From: Zanthoxylum bungeanum
Lineage: Eukaryota; Streptophyta; Magnoliopsida; Sapindales; Rutaceae
Assembly (NCBI GenBank): GCA_019454045.1
Contig: SKCR01038151.1
Location: forward strand, 62,001-126,000
Length of the DNA stretch: 64,000 bases
Direction of reading: 5' to 3'
Shown here: piece by piece, positions 59,227 through 64,000 of the stretch
How the letters are laid out: each line of letters opens with the position of its first letter
Position numbering within the stretch: the stretch's first letter is position 1
Notes under the pieces: model-generated
Database searches by the model: none
What the model saw: the letters and a program-made list of their open reading frames with translations, nothing else
Told to the model about the DNA's origin: nothing
Program-made: the position numbers and the translations under genes

Positions 59227-60230
59227 TCTGTCCCCAAGTTATCAGTTCCAATAAGTGTACGAGTTGGTGCCAAGAACTACAGAAGAATGGTGTGACTGAT
59301 CAACTGACAGCCGGCTTTTGAAATCCAAGAAAGAAAAAATCACCTCGGCCCGAAACATCTCGTCCTTGGTGCAATTTCTATGCTAGGCTGAAAGTCTTTG
59401 CGACTGTCTTTCCCGGCCAAAGTGAAATCCCTATTTTACCCTTCTGGGAGCCATCCCTCGAGATGCGCAAACGTCACACTCTATTAAATGCCTATCAAAA
59501 CATTTCTAGGGTTTAATCTGAGCCTGACACTTGTCATCCATCCACTGGCTTCCTGCCAAAAAAAAACAAATCGACTGCTTACCGTCAACCAAATGGATGC
59601 CGAATCTCGACCGTTCATCCAATTCTAACAGATCACTCCTGAAATCGACACACAGCGCACATCTGAGGCTCTTTCTTAATCCAACGGTCTCAGATACACC
59701 GAACCGACTATAAGAAAGTAAAGTAAGCATTTTTCTACTCTTTTACAAAAAATTGAATTTACCCCGACTGCAAGAGCTCTCTCATTTCCCAATTATGACT
59801 AGTGAGATCACGAGTGACCTGACTGTATAGAGCAGCTTCCAGACCTTCAAGCAGAATCAAGTAAGCTTCCGCACGACCTCCTTGCTTTTATTTTTCATGG
59901 GTCATGGATTTTTGTTGTCTTTCTTTTTGTGTTTTTGTGTTCTCCGCTGTGTGTTGTGAATCATGTCTCGGTTTTGAATGCTTTGGGATTTTGTGATGCA
60001 TGTGATTGTCGTGGGACGATTAGTAGTAGGTTAGGATATAGGTACTTCGGGTTATTTGGGGTTTTGTGTTTGGCTCGATACTTTTAGGAAAAGATTTACT
60101 GTTTGTTGCTGTTGCTAGGACATATAGAGAGTGTAGGCCTAGGTTCCCGGAAATTTAATGTAGCTTTTTGAGTCCCCGATATCTGAAACTAGCTTCTGAC
60201 TGACCTTCTCACCCATTTCAAGTATCAGGA
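59227..60230 (+). other. Z leader, non-coding
   Basis: No coding signal. It contains possible intron borders (AATCAAG/TAAGCTTCC near 59860 and a CATTTCAAG acceptor near 60222) ahead of the ATG at 60231. Confidence 0.4.
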
Positions 60231-62640
60231 ATGTCTGACATCGCATCTTCCTCGTAAAGTCCTGTCGAACCTCAATTCCCTCGTGCTGAAAAACCTTCCT
60301 CGAGCTCGGGTTCAGCCAGTGTAGAAGACCTTGATACCACCCCTACTCCTTCTGCGATTGAGGAGGACACCTATCACCACAGAATTCCTAGGAAGGATCC
60401 GGAACCCAGTAAACTTGACTGCTCGGCATTAGACATGAACCGACCTTCTAAAATAACTGAGGATGCTCTGGCCTCACTCCATCAATATTATGAGATTCCT
60501 ATAGACATTGCCCTGGAAGTCCCCCATCCAATGGATCGCGCAAGTCAACCTGACGAGGGGTCGGTTGCTCTCCTCCCAGCTTTTTTCGAATGCTGACTTC
60601 GGCTACCCATACAACGCTATTTTGCCTGGATGCTGGCCGAAATGGAGATTGCTCCCTGCCAGCTGAGCTTGAACAGCTGGAGAATTTTGGCCGGTCTGTA
60701 CGTAATTTGGCATCGGGCAGGCCTTGGTGAACCTACCATTGAAGAGGTGATGAGACTGTATAGGCTGAAGGCCAAACCAAGAACACACCATGGTTGGTAC
60801 TATCTTTCTGCCTATGTCGAGTCATCGAACAACATCCGCAAACTTCCTAACTCCAATAAGAATTTCAAAGATACGTGGTTCTGGGCCACGGGAGATTGGG
60901 GTCGGACTCTGTCAATATTTGAAGAGGAGACATAAGTCTCAGATATCTTCAGGGCGGGAGGTTAGGAATCAATCTCTTATTGTTGTTATTTCCCCCTCTT
61001 TACGATATAATTCTAACTCCTCGATCCTTCTCAGCCCTGCTGAGGGATTCTCCCAAAGTTTCTCATAGAGTTCGAGTACAGATAATACTCGCCCCAAAAA
61101 TATGCCGACCACTGGAAGAAACTGGTCAATGACGCAGCGTTTTTTGAGTCGGGCCTTATCCAGACTACTCCCCCGAAGGCCCCGGGGTGGCTAGGTAGAT
61201 CTTTACTGACTTTCTAACTGATCATCTTGTTTGCTTAACACACTGATGACTTAAAATTACTCAGATTCCGAACTGATCATATTTTTTTCCTTGTACTCTG
61301 TAGGAATGTCGAGGCACCCAAGTACCTTGATCAATTGGAAGGTGTAGCAAAAGAGGCCTGTCCGGCTGAGGCTGGGTCTTATCGGAAATGGCCCAAAGCT
61401 GCCGAGGTCAAAAAGAAATCCAAGGAGGTGGCCCGGCGCATTGCTCTGTTCTATATTTCCCCATCCCGGGTACTACCAATATCACTAGCCCGACCTGCTA
61501 GCCCTCCGAGGCCAGTTAGCAAACGAAGACGACTGATTGGGGTTGGAGAGGCCGAACTGGTGGAGGAGGAAGATGAGTAGCCTTTAGCCAGGAGGCAGGC
61601 TGCCCGGATAGAGAGAAAGGATGCAGAGGCCTTCTCCAAAAGGGCAAAAGTACCGTTGTGCTTGGCGCGGACGACCTGAGTGAGAAAGTCAGGGATGCCA
61701 CATCCCAACTTGTGCCGACAATTAATTTGATGGCCGAGACGAAGCGAATCCTAAATTTGAGGACTTCTTTCATGAGGGAAATCATCTCCAAGTTCTCTGC
61801 CCAGATTATCGAGGTAAACATCCTTCCTCGTTCCGTTCTGTATTCGGATATACAAAACTTTTAACCCATTTTTTTTTGCAGATGGGCTATGTGATGGCCC
61901 GGAATAAAGACTTACTGATGAGTCTTCTCTCCGAGGGTGGTCAGACACAGAGACTCCAGAGTCAGGTCACCGAGCTTGAGGCCTCATTGGCAAATAAAGA
62001 CGAAATTATAAAAACCTGGAGCTGGCCGCGGTAGAGGCTCTTGTAACGAATAAATCTCTCAGGACCGCCGCCTCCCTGGAAAGGAAAAATGCTGAGGCTG
62101 CCAAGAAAGATTTGGAGGCTGCCCAGGCTGACAATAGGATCCTGAGGGTGGAGGTGCGAGGGCGAGTCCAATATGAGGGCCAGATGAAGAGATGGAATGA
62201 GTTGGGAGGAGCTCATTCAGAGGAAAATGAAGGAGAAATTGAGTGGAGTGGATCCAGAGTGGGATCAAGAGTGGCTTGAGGGGGCCGGACCTACCTATAT
62301 GGAGCCTATTCATGCGCCGCCATCCAGTTCTGAAGGGAGCTCTCAAAAGAGGAATTCAAAAAATGGCTCCCCACCCGACCAGAAGAAGTGCTGGATCCTG
62401 AGCCCATTTCAACCGCTCCAATGTCCCCAGCCCCTAAAGAGAACTAACCCGAGGCTCATGCTCCCGAAGCTACAACTACCGAAACCCCTCCAACCATCCA
62501 GGTGGAAGCCATTATCCCTCCTCCCCAGACCGAGCCAAGCCAGCTGCCATCCGGGCCCGTGGAAAAAGAAGCAATTACCCTTGCGCGGGCTGATTAGTAA
62601 AAGGGTAACCCGAATAGGGCCCTATGTAAACTTAGATCAA
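60231..62640 (+). pseudogene. Retrotransposon-associated protein ('putative gypsy-type transposon' type), broken
   Basis: The ATG at 60231 opens a Ser/Pro-rich N-terminus with a TAA at 60255. A domain follows with LNSWRILAGLYVIWH, GLGEPTIEEVMRLYRLK, GWYYLSA and KDTWFWATGDWG, which I associate from memory with the plant Transposase_28/putative gypsy-type transposon family. A TGA at 60594 breaks it, and the frame is lost after about 60935. Intron-like gaps with GT...AG ends lie at 61195-61303 and 61815-61881. Beyond the second comes a coiled-coil stretch (LQSQVTELEASLANKDE), then an acidic tail in another frame. The function of the family is unknown; it may be gag-like. Confidence 0.6.
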
Positions 62641-62814
62641 ATACATTTTACTTTACTTTTTTTTTGTAATAACTACAATAACTTCTTCCCATAATGCACT
62701 TTGCATTCCATCTTCTGCCTTTGTGACTCATTTTGCATGTGATCCTACAACCGACCAACTAGAGTCTGGCCACGCGGGGATGGTCCGTCCCTGAGTCAAA
62801 ATTAAATACATACG

Positions 62815-63183
62815 GTGGGACGTAACCCGACCCCGAGCTGAGAAGAACACTTGGCTCTGGGGAACGCTATGTCCCCAGACCGATGAGATAGCCTCGATGG
62901 GACGTAACATGACCCCGATATGAGAAGAACACTTGGCTCTGGGGGAATGCCACATCCCCAGACCAATGAGATAGCCTTGGTGGGAGGTAACCCGACCCCG
63001 AGCTGAGAAGAACACTTGGCTCTGGGGGAATGCTACGTCCCCATACCGATGAGATAGCCTCGGTGGGACGTAACCCGACCCCGAGCTGAGAATAACACTT
63101 GGCTTTTGGGGAATGCTACATCCCCAGACCGATGAGATAGCCTTGGTGGGACGTAACCCGACCCCGAGCTAAGAAGAACATTT
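62815..63183 (+). repeat. 83-bp GC-rich tandem repeat in Z
   Basis: About 4.5 copies, starting GTGGGACGTAACCCGACC at 62816, 62899, 62981, 63063 and 63146. Each contains GAGAAGAACACTTGGCTCTGG and CCCCAGACCGATGAGATAGCC. Confidence 0.9.
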
Positions 63184-63310
63184 GGCCTCGGCGGGACAAA
63201 TCCAGCCCCGAGCCCAATAAACAATAAGGCCTCGGCAGAACGAATCCAACCCCGAGCCAAATAAACAATAAGGCCTCGGCGGAACGAATCCAGCCCCGAG
63301 CCGAATTCTA
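63184..63310 (+). repeat. 44-bp tandem repeat in Z
   Basis: Three copies starting GGCCTCGGC at 63184, 63228 and 63272, with AATCCAGCCCCGAGCC and AATAAACAATAA. Confidence 0.9.
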
Positions 63311-64000
63311 GCTGAGACTTATACATAAGGGAAGAAACTCAACCTTTGAGGCTCTGCGGGTCCTGGTACGGGCGTCCCTTTGCCAGGTACCGGCGAAAAA
63401 TAAAACAGAAGTAAAGCAAGGTCAAAACAGTAGAGTTGACTTAGCACATACTCCCTAAAGAGAGAAAAAAGATAACACTAGCACCCTGAGGTAGCGTCCT
63501 ACCTGGTGCCTCCAAACTCCAAAACATAATTCTGAACCTTACAATTCAACGTCCCGGTAAGCCGGGATACGGATCGGTGAGCGGCCGAGACCCTAAGGGC
63601 AAAAACCTCTTCATGGTGGGCCGCTCTAGAGCCTGTATACGTCACGAGGGCAGAAACCTACCTGTGCCATGCTTCTCCTGATCTGAGCGGTCAAGCTAAA
63701 CCTACGAGGACACACTCCCCGCAGTCGCCTCCCTTAAACAGGTTAGGCAGATTGCTTCACGGGGGAACACCCTCTCCGCGGTCGCCATCCTTGGGTGATA
63801 CTGCTGACTCGGTTAGGCCGATTGCTTCAAGGGGGAAACAACCTCCCCGCGGTCCACATCCCAAGGTTCTCCACAAAAATAAAAGTTATGGGGTAGTAAC
63901 GCTCCGGCCTCGGGGGTTTGATAACGACACCCGTGATTGGCGTACCACGAGGGGTTCGTGCTTTTCCCACATGCACTCCATCCCTTGAAGCGTTCCAGAT
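63311..64000 (+). other. Structured GC-rich 3' part of Z
   Basis: Non-coding. It contains a strong hairpin at 63481-63509 (GCACC-bulge-AGGTAG, loop CGTC, CTACCT-GGTGC) and three diverged copies of CTCCCCGCGGTCGCC (63715, 63773 and 63843), two of them preceded by GGTTAGGC-GATTGCTTCA. Such sequences are common in this type of element before the 3' LTR. Confidence 0.55.

Larger units (their letters stand above)
58201..64000 (+). mobile_element. Element Z: LTR-type element, left part only
   Basis: It begins TGTTGACGGGTG exactly where an X LTR is broken. A putative LTR ends at ACCACCAACA (59226), forming TGTTG/CAACA ends, with no convincing PBS after it. A broken gene of the plant 'putative gypsy-type transposon' type (60231-62640) is followed by GC-rich tandem repeats. 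No RT or integrase lies in the visible part. The right end is outside the window. Confidence 0.6.

Noticed and set aside
63752..63988. 78-codon ORF at the right end
   Set aside because: GC-rich non-coding repeat sequence of Z with no domain.

Overview
The window looks like a retrotransposon-dense, gene-poor stretch of a flowering-plant nuclear genome, probably a eudicot with a large genome. The evidence is plant tRNA-type primer-binding sites (tRNA-Asp, tRNA-Arg and initiator tRNA-Met), Athila- and copia-type polyprotein remnants, long LTRs, and insertions flanked by 5-bp target duplications. I see no intact host gene, no rRNA or tRNA gene and no CRISPR array. The species cannot be named from the sequence.

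Layout. (1) About 64-21763: a decayed Athila-type Ty3/gypsy element on the + strand, with PBS at 70, gag at 196 continuing at 2907, protease, RT, RNase H, integrase to 7895, a downstream accessory region, PPT at 19633 and a 3' LTR from 19646. It is broken by a solo LTR of family X (301-2901, TSD TTGTT) and by a non-autonomous element Y (7978-16775, TSD ATTAT) full of minisatellites. Where an env-like gene might be expected, it carries a Cys-rich ORF (16840-17388) and an intronless, single-stop copy of a plant LOG cytokinin-activating enzyme gene (17617-18270). (2) 21764-30039: a decayed Ty1/copia element ('copia A', +) with part of its 5' LTR, leader, gag-pol remnants and the start of its 3' LTR. 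(3) 30040-58200: a tandem array of a non-coding copia-like element X on the - strand, alternating LTR, internal, LTR, internal. It sits inside copia A's 3' LTR. It is itself invaded by a solo LTR of a Y relative (33718-37160) and by a solo LTR of copia A's own family (49025-50988, TSD TCAAT). (4) 58201-64000: the start of another element, Z (+), which has cut into an X LTR. It carries a broken gene of the plant 'putative gypsy-type transposon' type with intron-like gaps, followed by GC-rich tandem repeats.

Insertion order can be read from the nesting: copia A first, then Athila and the X array, then Y, X-solo, Y-solo, copia-solo and Z. Families X and copia A have each inserted into the other, so they were active over overlapping periods.

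The least expected signals are these. The Athila element has captured a LOG gene. The leader of copia A holds four stem-loops that present a near-constant loop (core CCAAAG) on different stems, and the leader of non-coding X holds a similar series with GCCAAAG, which suggests a shared cis-acting packaging-like signal. X also places its polypurine tract in the loop of a perfect 13-bp inverted repeat. Finally, a copia LTR fragment abuts the Athila PBS directly at the left edge.
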